Position numbers and translations under genes: made by a program. A stretch of DNA of 64,000 bases from Flagellimonas okinawensis (GTDB taxonomy: Bacteria > Bacteroidota > Bacteroidia > Flavobacteriales > Flavobacteriaceae). The DNA lies in the NCBI RefSeq assembly GCF_029194005.1, contig NZ_JARFVA010000001.1, positions 744,001 to 808,000 on the forward strand. The letters run 5' to 3'. The notes under the pieces were generated by a model. That model did not search any database. It was not told where the DNA came from and saw only the letters and a list, made by a program, of their open reading frames with translations. This document shows positions 23,936 through 35,152 of this stretch, piece by piece. Numbering within the stretch: the first letter of the stretch is position 1; each line of letters starts with the position of its first letter.

Positions 23936-26900
23936 TTATCTATATAATGTAAAATGCCCTACAAATTGCTGTTTCTCGTTATCGTTCGCATTTACAACAT
24001 ACCAATAATCACCAGTGGGCAATGGTTTACCATCGTAGGTACCATCCCATTTTTTTACTTGGTCCAATCGGGCGACTACCCTACCGTAGCGATCATAGAT
24101 GATAACATCTATATTAGGGAAATACTCTCTGTTTTCGGGATACCAATAATCGTTTAAATTATCTCCATCCGGACTAAAGAAATTTGGCATCTCAGGCATT
24201 CCTTCAAAATTGAAAGGCATTACCAAGGTAGCTACACATCCATTTTGATCGCGGACCATTATAGTGATATTGGAATCTACCGTTACATTGAACGTATTTA
24301 CTTCTCCGTAGGACTCACCTTGGAAGAAATATTCATATCCGCCAAATCCACCGGTAGCAATGGCCGTGATCTCATCCGGCCCTGTTTTGGTCGCCTCCAA
24401 TGTCAATGGCTCGTAAGCTTCAATTTCGAACTCCACGAAAGTAACACACCCATTGGAATGGTAAATATATACTGTATGTTCACCTGCCGGCAAATCTCCA
24501 AACGTGCGCTGTTCCGTGGCCAGCATTACATCGTCCACATCCAAGGAGAACAACAAATTGGGTAGTTGGGAATTGTCTTCGATGTTTACCGTTACCGTGC
24601 TATTCGGGAAAATACCTTCACATCCGTATTCCACTATTGGTTCTGCAACAATATCGACACCTACTCCAATTTCAGCGATTACATTGGTTTGACAGCCATT
24701 GGCATCACGTACAAATACCACATAGGTCTCTCCACCTTGAAGGTTATCGAAAAAGAGATTGTCATTTTGAACAAAATCGGCATCATCTGCAGAGTTTACA
24801 CTGGTATAATATGGTGCGGTACCTCCGGTAACTTCTAGAGTCATGGTTCCATCACCATCACCCATACAGGTTTCTGGTGTGCTATCCACAACGCCTGCTA
24901 CCAACTCCATCGGCTGAGTTATCTCCACCGTTCTTGTAATGGTACATCCTAGGTCATCTTGAATTATAATATCATAAGTCCTTGGCGCCAAATCCGTGAA
25001 GGTCTTTCTGTTTGGGTTGTCTGGATCATCACCTTCGAAGAACTCACTCAAGGTATCAGAAATGGAATACCTGATCTGACCCGTTCCTCCACTGGCTTCA
25101 ATAATTATCTGCCCATTCATATCTCCAGCACATACTACAGGTACGGCTTCCAAATAATCCAAAACCAATGGGTCTTTGGGTTCTATTACTATGGGATCGG
25201 AAATAGCCTCACAACCTCCACTTTGAGCATACACATAGTAAGTTCCAGGATTCAACTCACGGAAAATTCCAGAATTCTGGGCCGGACGTACAATCGTTGC
25301 TGCTGTAGGTGGTGTAGTATTGGAATTTACCAAGGTGTAGACATAGTTTCCTATTCCTCCAAAAGCTTCCGACCTGATAATTCCCGTTGCCTCTCCGGCA
25401 CAGTTTATGGTTGCGTTGGTCAAATCCAATGCAATGACCAAAGGAGCTGCCGGATCAAGTGAAATCTGGTTTGATTTCTCGAACGGACATCCATTCGAGT
25501 TTTGTACATCATATTGGAACGGTCCTGGATCCAGCGTAATATCCGCAGCGATCTCTATGGTGGTCATACCGGCTCCAAATGGAATAAAAGGGTCGGTTGT
25601 ACCCGACCTTCTGTAGAAATAATCCACACCTGGTTCTGGATTGGTTACGGTAAGCTCCATTCTACCCAAATCCCCACATCCCGGTGGCTGAAGTTCCACC
25701 AATTCGGCTACCACAATTTCGGGGTCTTGAATTTCAATCGGTGCGGTGGTGAAACTACAGTTCCATCCATCAAAAATAGTAATGGTGTATACTCCAGATG
25801 ATAGATTGGCAAAACTAGGCGTAGTCTGCAGTCCACTATTGGTTCCGTCCGTAATGCGGTTCAATTGATACAAATAATTTCCTGGACCCTGTCCCCCGGC
25901 TTCGTTATATGCCTCAATAACCGCATCGTTATCATTGTTACAAGCCAATGGGCTTACTATGCGAATATCCGCAGAAATCGGTGTAGGTAATGGTAAATCA
26001 ATATCTGTTGTGGATTCACAACCTCTAAGATCTCGAATATTTATAGTGTAAGTATCTGTTGAGAGATTCTCGAACACAGGGTTTGTATTGGGGTAATCCA
26101 CCAAAATGGTTCCATCCGAGGCCACCAATTGATATTCGTAGGTTCCCCAGCCTCCATCTCCAGAAGCGGTAATTTCTCCAAATCCCGGAACATTACAGGT
26201 GACTGGCGATGTTTGAAGCGCATCTACCCTCAACTCCCTGTCTGGTGAGCGAACCGTGGTTACATTACTTACGGCATCACAATAAGGGGAATCCAAAGCC
26301 TCTATACGTACTACAAGGTTCCCTGCTGGAACATTTTCAATAATCTCGGGAGAATTTATGGGTGCATTGGTATCAAAAGAACCGGTTACACCTGTTGTTG
26401 TTTCCACCCCTGCGTTATCTCTTCTAAATACCTCATAATTGTAGACACCACTGTAATTGGAAATATCCAAACTAATGGAACCGTCATTCCCATTAAAACA
26501 TGTAACAGGTTCCACCTCTGCTATTACAGCTTGGATATTATTATACTCTGGCATATTAATCGTGCTGGTCAAGTAGGTACAACCTCCACTACCCACATCG
26601 GTAACTGCGAAAATATAGTCTCCAGGTGTGCTTATGTCCCAAGTAACCCTGTCGGAACCTCCAGAGCTACGTGCTGGTTCGGACCCCAATGGCAATATTT
26701 CCACTTCGTAATTGCCCGGTCCTTCATTTATGATGATATCAATAGATCCTGGGGTTACACCACTTCCTGATGCATCACAGGTAATTTGATTTACATTATA
26801 ACTAAATGTGATATCTGTTGGGGTATTGATGTAAACGGTATCCGTAAGTTCGCATCCGTTCTGGTCACGAGCGGTTAAAATGATGGTTTGGTCAGTTCCA

Positions 26901-29900
26901 TTATCAATCACCTCGAAGGTATTGCTTGTTTGGAAGTTGGTTCCATCAAATTGGGCGGTTCCATCGTTCATGCTATATGTGTAGGATCCCGAGCCTGTTG
27001 GGGTTCCCGTTCCATCGCCATTGTTATCCGTGTAAATAGTGATGGTGGCCGTACTGAATTGGTTACTGGAAGGATTGCAACTGAATTCCGTGTTCACTGC
27101 ATTTACCATCAACTGTGTTGGCTCATCAATGACAATATTTCCTGAGCGGTCCGAACATCCTCTATCGGAAACCACTTCTACTTGATAAGTTCCCGGCTCC
27201 AAATCATCAAACAATGAGGAACCTTGGGGACCAGCTATCACAGTAGCCGTTGCGCCTTGGTACAATATGTAATTCAAAGGTGTATCCGTATCCGTTCCAG
27301 GCTGCAATTCCACAGCTATGATACCGTCATCAGCTCCAAAACAAGTTACATCGCTACTTGGTGTCGCCGCGATTACGGGCGATGTAACGGTTGTGACCAA
27401 AACTTCAGCTTCATCAGAACACAAAGGAGTGGTATTGGAATCCAAATCGGTAACCAGAATATTGTAATTGCCCGGCAATACACCTGTAAACACATTCGAA
27501 CTTTGGGCTGGCCCTACATTGGCCATACTATTATCAATATCCCGAAGCTGGTAACTAAAGTTACCACTTCCACCTGTTGTATTTACCGTTATTTCTCCAT
27601 CTCCAGCATTACAGGTCGGATACGAGGTGGCATCGGCAGAAATCGCGAAGAAATCGAACACTTCCGCGGTCACCGTATTGGTACAACCATTGCCATCCCT
27701 TACGGTGATCACATAACTTCCCGGATTGGGCACAATAAAAGTAGTTCCGGATTGGAATCCGCTTCCTATATCGTATTGGAAAGTTTCCTCTGGCAGCCCA
27801 GAACCTGTAGAGACCGGTGATACTATATCAATTTGATATCCACTTGTGGCCGTACATTGGTTCACAACATCGATGACAGGGTCGGGAACACCTGCTTCTT
27901 GTGTAACGTTCAATGTGGTTAAAGCTGTACATCCATTGGCATCCTGCACATAAAAATCATAAGCTGATGGATAAGGGCCGGGCACTTCAAAGGTGGTAGC
28001 CGAAGTGAAAGTGGTCGGAGCAGGGTCTCCTGTTGGCACGTAGGCAAAATTATATGGACCTGTGCTTCCAAATCCCCTAACTGTAACCAAGGCACCTACA
28101 TTACAAGTGGCTTCGACAAAATTTTCTATGGATATGGATACCGAACTGATATCGATAAAAGCTAGTGTACTTCCACTACATCCATTGGTATCGTCCCGAA
28201 CAATTATTTGATAGTTTCCTGGTGCCAATCCGGTAACGGTACCAGTATATGGCATAGTCTCTCCAGTAAATGATTGTGTAGAGAACGTTGCACCTGTATC
28301 CGTATTCTGAACAGTGATTGTAAAATCCCCTGGTGCAGAAATTCCAGAAACTTCGTAATCTATAGCACCACTTCCCGCAACATTACAAGAGGCGGCCAGA
28401 GATGTAGCCGAAACGGCAACTGGGTTAGTTGGACCTATTGGGTCTATTTCTTCGATATAAGTACAGCCATTGGCATCCCTTACCTCAACAAAATAAGTGA
28501 CACCTGGCACAACTAATCCGGTAACATCAAATATATCGTTGTTAATTCCTGTACCCAATTGAAAGACAGGGTCGCCGACCAATCTAAATTCATATGGAGC
28601 GGTTCCACCTGTTGCCTGAACAGAATAGGGAAACGAAGTGTCGGAACAAACTGCTGGGTCAGGATCCAAAGGAATCAAATCCAATTGGTTTTGATCTATG
28701 ACTACCTGATCACGATCCTCACAACCTTGTGCATCGGTTGTTATTACAGTATAGTTACCCAAAGGCAAGTTTGGAAAATTTACTGTTGTACTCGCTGTTC
28801 CTGTTGAAGAAGCTACGGTTCCTCCAAACTCATCTACAAGGATGTAATCGAAAGGAGCAACTCCATTATTTATTGTTGCAGAAATCGAACCGTTTACGGT
28901 TCCCATCATGGTACAAACAGCATCTGTTGGTGTGGCCGTGGCATCCAATGGAGAACTGGCACCAATAGTAACATCGTAAATTGGGCTAACACAGCCCCTA
29001 CTATCTCGAATCACGAATCCTGAATGTGTCCCTGCTCCGTATCCTGAAAATATATTTTGAGTGCTAAATGTTGTTCCTCCATCATTACTAAATTCATATG
29101 GAGGTATTCCCTGTGTGGTATCTGGAATCAATTCTACAATACCACTTGTATTGTCTCCACATTGGGTGTCGGTTCCTACAGCGGTGCCCGCAATTGTTTC
29201 AGGCGGAGAAATGGTTACGGTATTCGATTCTGTGGTACAGCCTCTAGCATCTGTAATCAAAAATTGAAAGGTGGTATCCGATATGATCGAACCATCGTTT
29301 GGCACGCTGTATACAAAGGAATTGCCAGTTATGTTATTATTATCGGAAGTATATGGAGCACCATTGATACTTACTTCATAAATATCGTAATCACCAGAAG
29401 AAGTATAACCATTACTGATGTTTACCTGTATTTGACCAGGAGGGCCTGCACAATCCAACTCTTGAATGGTTGTGGCATTGGCCATTACCTGAGGCTCTAT
29501 GGTTGCAGTTACGGTATCCCTACAATCATTAGCGTCGATTACCTCAATAGTGTAGGTTCCAGGCGTTAATCCGCTAAAACTTGCACTACCGCCCAAAGCT
29601 CCTCCGTTGATTCGATACTGATACGGTGCCAAACCTCCGGTAGCATTCACTGCGAGTGTGGCGGCGGTAAAATTATCATAACAAAAATCTGATACGCCCG
29701 CATCCAATGTTAAGTTAGGGGCATCTAAACGTGTCAAGGTAAAACTATCGGTTACCGTACACCCATTGGCATCTGTAACACTAACTTGATAGGTGCCGTC
29801 TAGAGAAAGATTGGAGAATGTACTTCCATTTTTAGGGCCTCTAGTGGAGCCATCGGGCTGAGTCAACGTATAGCGGTTTCCTCCCCATCCACCGACAGTG

Positions 29901-32248
29901 TTAACACGAACCGAACCAATGTTTCCATTTTGACAACTCATGGCGGTAACATCCAAACTTGAAATAGCGAATGCTGTCGATGGCTCCTCAATTACCAAGG
30001 TGGCCGTATCGGTACAATTTGTTTCTTCATCGGTAACGGAAATTACATAGCTACCTGCCGCCAATCCGGTCAATGGAACAATATTGCTGTTTTGCCCCGT
30101 GGAAACTGGCCCTCCATCAATGCTATAACTATAGGTTGTGTTGAACCCGTCCACTAAAAATCGTCCTTCACCATCAGAATCACCTACACAGGTTACTACC
30201 CTTGTCTGCTGTCCTTGCACACCAATGGAGCTAATGTCGGTTATGGCATAATTTTCATCATAGGAACATCCCTCATCATCGGTTACCCTAAAAGTATAAG
30301 TCCCTAGTCCCAAACCGGTAAAAGTGCTATTACTACCGTTGTTCACTGCACTTGCGGCTGGGGCAATAATTTCATAAGTATAAGTTCCCGAACCACCTGT
30401 TACGGTCAAATCCAAAGAGGCTGTTGTAGTGATACAGTCCAGACTGGAAATACTGAAATCCAAATCAGAGGGTTTGTTCAAACTATTGAACACGATATCG
30501 GGAAGAGCCTGTACACACCCGTTGGCATCACGAATCATTGGGGTGTAAGTTCCCACTCCAAGACTTGGAAATACAGGATTACTGCTAAATCCGGCTCCTA
30601 CACTGTACTCATATGGAGCGGTTCCACCGGAAACTCCTGAAATTGTTATCTGCCCACCATTTTCATCTACACAAGTGGGGACACTGTCCGGTGTTGCGGT
30701 AGCTGTAATGGTCGATGGTGTTCCTATAGTAGCAGTTTGGGGCGTTGTGGTACAGACAAAAGAATCTTGCTCGTACCGCAATACAATATCGTAATTGCCA
30801 GGAGCCAAATTAGAGAAGGTATTACTGATCTGAAAAGTTGCTCCATTGTCTACACTGTACTGTATCTCATAACCATATCCACTAGTAACGTTCACCGTTA
30901 TCCTACCATCGTTGGCCCCTCCACAATTGGCATCTTCCTCGGTGAAATTAAATAGTGGTGGTGGAATATTCTCCACATCTACAGCGGCGGTTCGTTGACA
31001 TCCGTTGGCATCCTCCACCAAAATATTATAGGTTCCTGCTGTAGAAACGGTAAAAGTCGAAGTACTAGAGTATGTTGAACCGAACGGACCACCATCCACA
31101 CTAAATCGGTAAGGTGCGGTACCACCGCTGGTCGAAACATTTACGTTGACCGATGTTGCCCCACAACCAAAACTATCAGATGCCGTTGCCGAAACGGCCA
31201 ATGGACTTATTCCGCCCCCGATTACAATAGGGTCACCATCTATATCTGTAGTGATTGTCTCGGAACAAGTATTTGTTTCCACACGTATATTGTAGGTTCC
31301 TGGACTTACATTGGCAAAAGTGTAATTATCCGATCCATTGGGACCAAAGGTATCCACGGTAACACCATTCTTCACCAACCTATAGGTATAAAATCCGGGT
31401 ACTCCGGAAATGGCAACATCAATACTTCCCAGCTCCCCACTACAAAGGATATCGTTTGCAGTAACATCCACATTGATATCCAAATCATCTACCGTTACTA
31501 AATTGGATGGGAATACACAGGCAGTTTCGGATACGTTCTTCAATCGAACATAAACTCGGTAATCTCCCGGTGCCGTAATATCAAAGAAAGGATCATCTTG
31601 AAAAGGTCCCGCAGCACTGTTCAAACTATACTCATAGCCTGCAGGCACGTTGGTAACTTCCACCCTACCTGGATTCCCACAAATAATATCCTCTTTGATG
31701 AGCTGTGGGTTCAGTGGATTTAATGTAGACTTAAAATAATAATATTGACCTGAATTGACACGTACTCTGAACTCCCCAGCTGCGGATAGATTAAAAGTCG
31801 ATCCTGTACCGACCGTATTCCAAGTACAAGCATTATTAATTGTAGGACAATCGTCCACAACGGTTGGCGCACAACTATTCGGGTCTAACTGCTGCCACTG
31901 ATAAGAACTACCCGATTGACTAAGTGTTATGGTTCTAATATCACTTGTACCACACAGGAAGAATTTAGCCAGGGTACTCCCATCATTGGGACACACCACT
32001 TCTTCGTTGGCACCATTGATTATGGTGGCAAACATTGGGGCCGTAGTAAAGGGCTCATTTATTTCGGCGGATGTCAACTCAATGGTTTCATCCTGCTTTT
32101 GCCTTTCGGTATTTACCTCCGTTTTGTTGCTTACTATACTTGTAAGTATGTGTGCAACTTGAGTTTTTGCCAATACCGTGGAACCGAATATTGATATGAA
32201 CACCAACAACACGACATATAGCAAATGCCTTGTTTTTTGTGGGAGCAT
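23936..32248 (-). CDS. Giant SprB-repeat surface protein with T9SS type B signal
   Basis: A 2770-residue protein with an N-terminal signal peptide and roughly 25 tandem SprB-like repeats of 70-100 residues. Each starts near a Cys (for example SDVTCFGADDGIIAVEL, VEPVTCFNGNDGSISLDIS) and carries GGTAPYEYS-like and GTYTIxVxDxNGC strands. The end (FFSPDGDNLNDYW, IYDRYGRVV, WDGTYDGKPLPTGDYWYVV) is the CHU_C/type B sorting domain exported by the type IX secretion system. SprB-like adhesins move along the surface during gliding or mediate attachment. There is no PorP/SprF-like gene next to it, though type B proteins often have one. Confidence 0.9.
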   Translation of the reverse strand: MLPQKTRHLLYVVLLVFISIFGSTVLAKTQVAHILTSIVSNKTEVNTERQKQDETIELTSAEINEPFTTAPMFATIINGANEEVVCPNDGSTLAKFFLCGTSDIRTITLSQSGSSYQWQQLDPNSCAPTVVDDCPTINNACTWNTVGTGSTFNLSAAGEFRVRVNSGQYYYFKSTLNPLNPQLIKEDIICGNPGRVEVTNVPAGYEYSLNSAAGPFQDDPFFDITAPGDYRVYVRLKNVSETACVFPSNLVTVDDLDINVDVTANDILCSGELGSIDVAISGVPGFYTYRLVKNGVTVDTFGPNGSDNYTFANVSPGTYNIRVETNTCSETITTDIDGDPIVIGGGISPLAVSATASDSFGCGATSVNVNVSTSGGTAPYRFSVDGGPFGSTYSSTSTFTVSTAGTYNILVEDANGCQRTAAVDVENIPPPLFNFTEEDANCGGANDGRITVNVTSGYGYEIQYSVDNGATFQISNTFSNLAPGNYDIVLRYEQDSFVCTTTPQTATIGTPSTITATATPDSVPTCVDENGGQITISGVSGGTAPYEYSVGAGFSSNPVFPSLGVGTYTPMIRDANGCVQALPDIVFNSLNKPSDLDFSISSLDCITTTASLDLTVTGGSGTYTYEIIAPAASAVNNGSNSTFTGLGLGTYTFRVTDDEGCSYDENYAITDISSIGVQGQQTRVVTCVGDSDGEGRFLVDGFNTTYSYSIDGGPVSTGQNSNIVPLTGLAAGSYVISVTDEETNCTDTATLVIEEPSTAFAISSLDVTAMSCQNGNIGSVRVNTVGGWGGNRYTLTQPDGSTRGPKNGSTFSNLSLDGTYQVSVTDANGCTVTDSFTLTRLDAPNLTLDAGVSDFCYDNFTAATLAVNATGGLAPYQYRINGGALGGSASFSGLTPGTYTIEVIDANDCRDTVTATIEPQVMANATTIQELDCAGPPGQIQVNISNGYTSSGDYDIYEVSINGAPYTSDNNNITGNSFVYSVPNDGSIISDTTFQFLITDARGCTTESNTVTISPPETIAGTAVGTDTQCGDNTSGIVELIPDTTQGIPPYEFSNDGGTTFSTQNIFSGYGAGTHSGFVIRDSRGCVSPIYDVTIGASSPLDATATPTDAVCTMMGTVNGSISATINNGVAPFDYILVDEFGGTVASSTGTASTTVNFPNLPLGNYTVITTDAQGCEDRDQVVIDQNQLDLIPLDPDPAVCSDTSFPYSVQATGGTAPYEFRLVGDPVFQLGTGINNDIFDVTGLVVPGVTYFVEVRDANGCTYIEEIDPIGPTNPVAVSATSLAASCNVAGSGAIDYEVSGISAPGDFTITVQNTDTGATFSTQSFTGETMPYTGTVTGLAPGNYQIIVRDDTNGCSGSTLAFIDISSVSISIENFVEATCNVGALVTVRGFGSTGPYNFAYVPTGDPAPTTFTSATTFEVPGPYPSAYDFYVQDANGCTALTTLNVTQEAGVPDPVIDVVNQCTATSGYQIDIVSPVSTGSGLPEETFQYDIGSGFQSGTTFIVPNPGSYVITVRDGNGCTNTVTAEVFDFFAISADATSYPTCNAGDGEITVNTTGGSGNFSYQLRDIDNSMANVGPAQSSNVFTGVLPGNYNILVTDLDSNTTPLCSDEAEVLVTTVTSPVIAATPSSDVTCFGADDGIIAVELQPGTDTDTPLNYILYQGATATVIAGPQGSSLFDDLEPGTYQVEVVSDRGCSDRSGNIVIDEPTQLMVNAVNTEFSCNPSSNQFSTATITIYTDNNGDGTGTPTGSGSYTYSMNDGTAQFDGTNFQTSNTFEVIDNGTDQTIILTARDQNGCELTDTVYINTPTDITFSYNVNQITCDASGSGVTPGSIDIIINEGPGNYEVEILPLGSEPARSSGGSDRVTWDISTPGDYIFAVTDVGSGGCTYLTSTINMPEYNNIQAVIAEVEPVTCFNGNDGSISLDISNYSGVYNYEVFRRDNAGVETTTGVTGSFDTNAPINSPEIIENVPAGNLVVRIEALDSPYCDAVSNVTTVRSPDRELRVDALQTSPVTCNVPGFGEITASGDGGWGTYEYQLVASDGTILVDYPNTNPVFENLSTDTYTINIRDLRGCESTTDIDLPLPTPISADIRIVSPLACNNDNDAVIEAYNEAGGQGPGNYLYQLNRITDGTNSGLQTTPSFANLSSGVYTITIFDGWNCSFTTAPIEIQDPEIVVAELVELQPPGCGDLGRMELTVTNPEPGVDYFYRRSGTTDPFIPFGAGMTTIEIAADITLDPGPFQYDVQNSNGCPFEKSNQISLDPAAPLVIALDLTNATINCAGEATGIIRSEAFGGIGNYVYTLVNSNTTPPTAATIVRPAQNSGIFRELNPGTYYVYAQSGGCEAISDPIVIEPKDPLVLDYLEAVPVVCAGDMNGQIIIEASGGTGQIRYSISDTLSEFFEGDDPDNPNRKTFTDLAPRTYDIIIQDDLGCTITRTVEITQPMELVAGVVDSTPETCMGDGDGTMTLEVTGGTAPYYTSVNSADDADFVQNDNLFFDNLQGGETYVVFVRDANGCQTNVIAEIGVGVDIVAEPIVEYGCEGIFPNSTVTVNIEDNSQLPNLLFSLDVDDVMLATEQRTFGDLPAGEHTVYIYHSNGCVTFVEFEIEAYEPLTLEATKTGPDEITAIATGGFGGYEYFFQGESYGEVNTFNVTVDSNITIMVRDQNGCVATLVMPFNFEGMPEMPNFFSPDGDNLNDYWYPENREYFPNIDVIIYDRYGRVVARLDQVKKWDGTYDGKPLPTGDYWYVVNANDNEKQQFVGHFTLYR

Positions 32249-32404
32249 AGGGTTAAGTCTTGTTTGGAAGAATACGTCAGATTTGGGACCTTAATATTCT
32301 TAATAGTAATTTTCTGTTCTTATAAAATTCTCTTTATCTTAATCTCACCCAACCATACTAATATGGTCGTTTATCTATAAAATCTGTTATTTCAACGTAA
32401 AATT

Positions 32405-33523
32405 ATGCAAAATAGTCTCTTATTTCCCATTTTTTTCGTTGTACTGCTTAGTACATCCTGCGCGCAAACCGTGGATAAGGATATAAATACGCCCAAAACC
32501 CTTGATTTTACTGTACAACCGGTAATCGAGGACCTTCAGAACGCTTGGGGCATGGTTTTCTTGCCAAACAATGCCATTTTAGTATCGGAAAAGACCGGAA
32601 AGTTACTGTTATTCCAATCAGGAACTATCACAGAAATTGAAAATCCACCTAAAGTTTACAACCGAGGCCAAGGAGGTTTAATGGATATTGAGCTACATCC
32701 TGAATACAATACAAATGGTTGGATCTATTTTTCTTATGCCTCATCTAAAGGTGAAGGTAAAGGAGGGCATACGGCCATTATGAGGGCCAAACTAAAAAAC
32801 AATCAGCTTGTAAATATTGAAGAACTGTACAAGGCTTCACCAAACTCCACTCGGGGTCAACATTTCGGTTCCAGAATAGAGTTTGACAGTGATGGCTATT
32901 TATTCTTTTCCATTGGGGAAAGAGGCAACAGGGATGTAAATCCACAGGATATTACAAGGGATGGTGGCAAAATATATCGTTTGCACGATGATGGCGGCAT
33001 TCCAAAAGATAATCCGTTCGCTGATAAAAGAGGAGCTAGAAAAGCGATTTGGAGCTATGGACATAGAAATCCGCAGGGGCTTGCTCTACATCCTACCACA
33101 GGTGTTTTATGGGAACACGAGCATGGACCAAGAGGTGGAGACGAGATCAATATCATACAAAAAGGTAAAAACTACGGGTGGCCCATCATTACATACGGCA
33201 TTAATTATAGTGGAACGGAAATTACCGATGAGACTTCCCGCCCTGGTATGGAACAACCGATATATCAGTGGACACCATCCATTGCCCCTTCTGGAATGAC
33301 ATTCGTTACTTCCGATAAATACCCTAAATGGAAAGGAAGTTTATTAGTGGGGTCCTTGGCTTTTCAATACTTGGAACGTTTGGAACTAAAAGACAATAAA
33401 GTCATTTATCGCGAAAAGCTCTTAGACCGAATGGGCCGTGTTAGAAATGTGAGGCAAGCTCCGGACGGCTATATATACATTAGCGTTGAAGGCAAAGGAA
33501 TTTACCGCTTGGTTCCCAAGTAA
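32405..33523 (+). CDS. PQQ-dependent sugar dehydrogenase-like lipoprotein
   Basis: A 372-residue protein with a signal peptide ending in a lipobox (LLSTSC) and a six-bladed propeller of the glucose/sorbosone dehydrogenase family. Conserved stretches are WGMVFLPNNAILVSEKTG, GQHFGSRIEFDSDGYLFFSIGERG, WSYGHRNPQGLALHP and EHGPRGGDEINI. Family members oxidise aldose sugars with PQQ in the periplasm, but many homologues have no proven activity. It is convergent with murQ, 14 bases apart. Confidence 0.85.
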   Translation: MQNSLLFPIFFVVLLSTSCAQTVDKDINTPKTLDFTVQPVIEDLQNAWGMVFLPNNAILVSEKTGKLLLFQSGTITEIENPPKVYNRGQGGLMDIELHPEYNTNGWIYFSYASSKGEGKGGHTAIMRAKLKNNQLVNIEELYKASPNSTRGQHFGSRIEFDSDGYLFFSIGERGNRDVNPQDITRDGGKIYRLHDDGGIPKDNPFADKRGARKAIWSYGHRNPQGLALHPTTGVLWEHEHGPRGGDEINIIQKGKNYGWPIITYGINYSGTEITDETSRPGMEQPIYQWTPSIAPSGMTFVTSDKYPKWKGSLLVGSLAFQYLERLELKDNKVIYREKLLDRMGRVRNVRQAPDGYIYISVEGKGIYRLVPK

Positions 33524-33537
33524 GGATACAATGACTT

Positions 33538-34353
33538 TTACTTTAGTGCATCTATGGCCAACTTAACGGAACCGTATTTTTTCAAAACCTTTTCCGCCTC
33601 GTCGTAACTAAGCCCAAGTTCTTCCACTATATAACGGGTTCCCCTATCTACCAATTTGGTATTGCTCAATTGCATGTTAACCATCTTGTTGCCCTTTACT
33701 CTTCCAATCCTGATCATTAATCCTGTGGAAATCATATTAAGCACCATTTTCTGACTTGTACCGCTTTTCATTCGAGTACTTCCTGTCAAAAACTCGGGCC
33801 CCACATTCACTGCAATCGGGATATCCGTAGATTGGGCTAATGGCGAACCAGGGTTATTTGTAATTCCCACCGTAAGGATGCCATGGTTCTTGGCATCGGC
33901 CACCCCGCCCAAAACATAAGGTGTTGTGCCAGAAGCGGCGATACCGACCAAAACATCGTTTTCATTGATATCGTATTCCTTAAGATCTTTCCAAGCTTGT
34001 GCAGTATCATCTTCAGCAAACTCAACAGCCTTTCGAATGGCATGGTCACCGCCGGCAATAAGTCCGATTACCCTATCATAAGGCATTCCAAAAGTTGGAG
34101 GTATTTCAGAGGCATCCAAGATACCCAACCTACCGCTTGTTCCTGCACCTATATAAAAAAGTCTACCGCCTTTATCAAAACGTTTGGCCGTTTCATCTAT
34201 CACCTTGGCTACTTGCGGCAAAACAAGCTCTACAGCATCTGCTACCTTTTTGTCCTCATTGTTTATATTGGCCACAATATCCAAAGTTCCCATTTCTTCC
34301 AATTGGTCATAATTAGAAGGTTCCTCGGTAATCTTAATGTGCTTTTCTACCAC
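33538..34353 (-). CDS. murQ: N-acetylmuramic acid 6-phosphate etherase
   Basis: A 271-residue SIS-domain enzyme. Recognisable segments are FYIGAGTSGRLGILDASEIPPTFG, GIAASGTTPYVLGG and GPEFLTGSTRMKSGTSQKM. It cleaves the lactyl ether of MurNAc-6-phosphate to give GlcNAc-6-phosphate in peptidoglycan recycling. The gene follows a DeoR-type regulator after 4 bases and sits near anmK, nagZ and ampG-like genes, fully consistent with this role. Confidence 0.95.
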   Translation of the reverse strand: MVEKHIKITEEPSNYDQLEEMGTLDIVANINNEDKKVADAVELVLPQVAKVIDETAKRFDKGGRLFYIGAGTSGRLGILDASEIPPTFGMPYDRVIGLIAGGDHAIRKAVEFAEDDTAQAWKDLKEYDINENDVLVGIAASGTTPYVLGGVADAKNHGILTVGITNNPGSPLAQSTDIPIAVNVGPEFLTGSTRMKSGTSQKMVLNMISTGLMIRIGRVKGNKMVNMQLSNTKLVDRGTRYIVEELGLSYDEAEKVLKKYGSVKLAIDALK

Positions 34354-34357
34354 TATA

Positions 34358-35107
34358 TTATAGTATTTGAATGTTCAAATTTTTAAATGCGTCTAGTTTT
34401 GCGTCCCACGGTTCCAATTCGGTGATCAATACATCCACTTCCTCCACGCCACATATCTTGTAACGCTGCATGGAACCTATTTTTTCAGATATACAGGGTG
34501 AAACCACTTTTCTGGAACTATGGATCATTGCCTTTTTCATCTGAACGATTTCCCAATCAAATTCAGTAAGTCCTTCCATCGGGTGGATGGAATTTGTTCC
34601 TAGAAAACAAATATCCACTTTTATTTCGGAGAGCATATTGATCGCACTCCCACCTACCGTAATCTGTGAATCTTTGGACAGACGCCCTCCAATAAATATG
34701 ACTTCTATATTGCTCTTTCCCAATAACTGAACCGCAATAGGAAGACTCGGTGTAAAACAGGTCAACTTTAACTTTGGCGGAAGCATCCTAGCCAATTCCA
34801 AATTGGTCGTGCCTCCACTCAATAATATAACCTGTCCATCCTTTATAAGACCGAGCGCCTTTTCCGCAATTTGCGATTTTTTTTCGAGGGAATATATCTT
34901 TTTCCCTGTTGGGTTATAGTTATTGAACCCTAAAGAAACAGCTCCGCCATGCACCTTTTTTAAAAGCTTTGCATTGTGGAGTTCCTTAATATCCCTACGT
35001 ATCGTATCTACAGACACATTGAGCTGATCAGCAATATCCGTCAACAGGATCCTATTATGGATACCCACCTCATTTAGAATAAATTGCTGCCTCTCTTCTT
35101 TTAACAT
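34358..35107 (-). CDS. DeoR/GlpR-family sugar-metabolism repressor
   Basis: A 249-residue protein starting at the ATG of MLKEERQQFILNEVG; the longer open frame to 35167 runs into the operator region and is unlikely to be used. It has an N-terminal HTH_DeoR (LLTDIADQLNVSVDTIRRDIKEL) and a DeoRC sugar-phosphate sensor domain (ILLSGGTTNLELARMLP, IEVIFIGGRLSKDSQITVGG). It is co-transcribed with murQ and divergent from nagB. It likely represses both directions, with an amino-sugar phosphate as inducer. Confidence 0.9.
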   Translation of the reverse strand: MLKEERQQFILNEVGIHNRILLTDIADQLNVSVDTIRRDIKELHNAKLLKKVHGGAVSLGFNNYNPTGKKIYSLEKKSQIAEKALGLIKDGQVILLSGGTTNLELARMLPPKLKLTCFTPSLPIAVQLLGKSNIEVIFIGGRLSKDSQITVGGSAINMLSEIKVDICFLGTNSIHPMEGLTEFDWEIVQMKKAMIHSSRKVVSPCISEKIGSMQRYKICGVEEVDVLITELEPWDAKLDAFKNLNIQIL

Positions 35108-35152
35108 AGGATGTGATAAAGTTAAATAAATACTAAAAACATCATCAATAAC

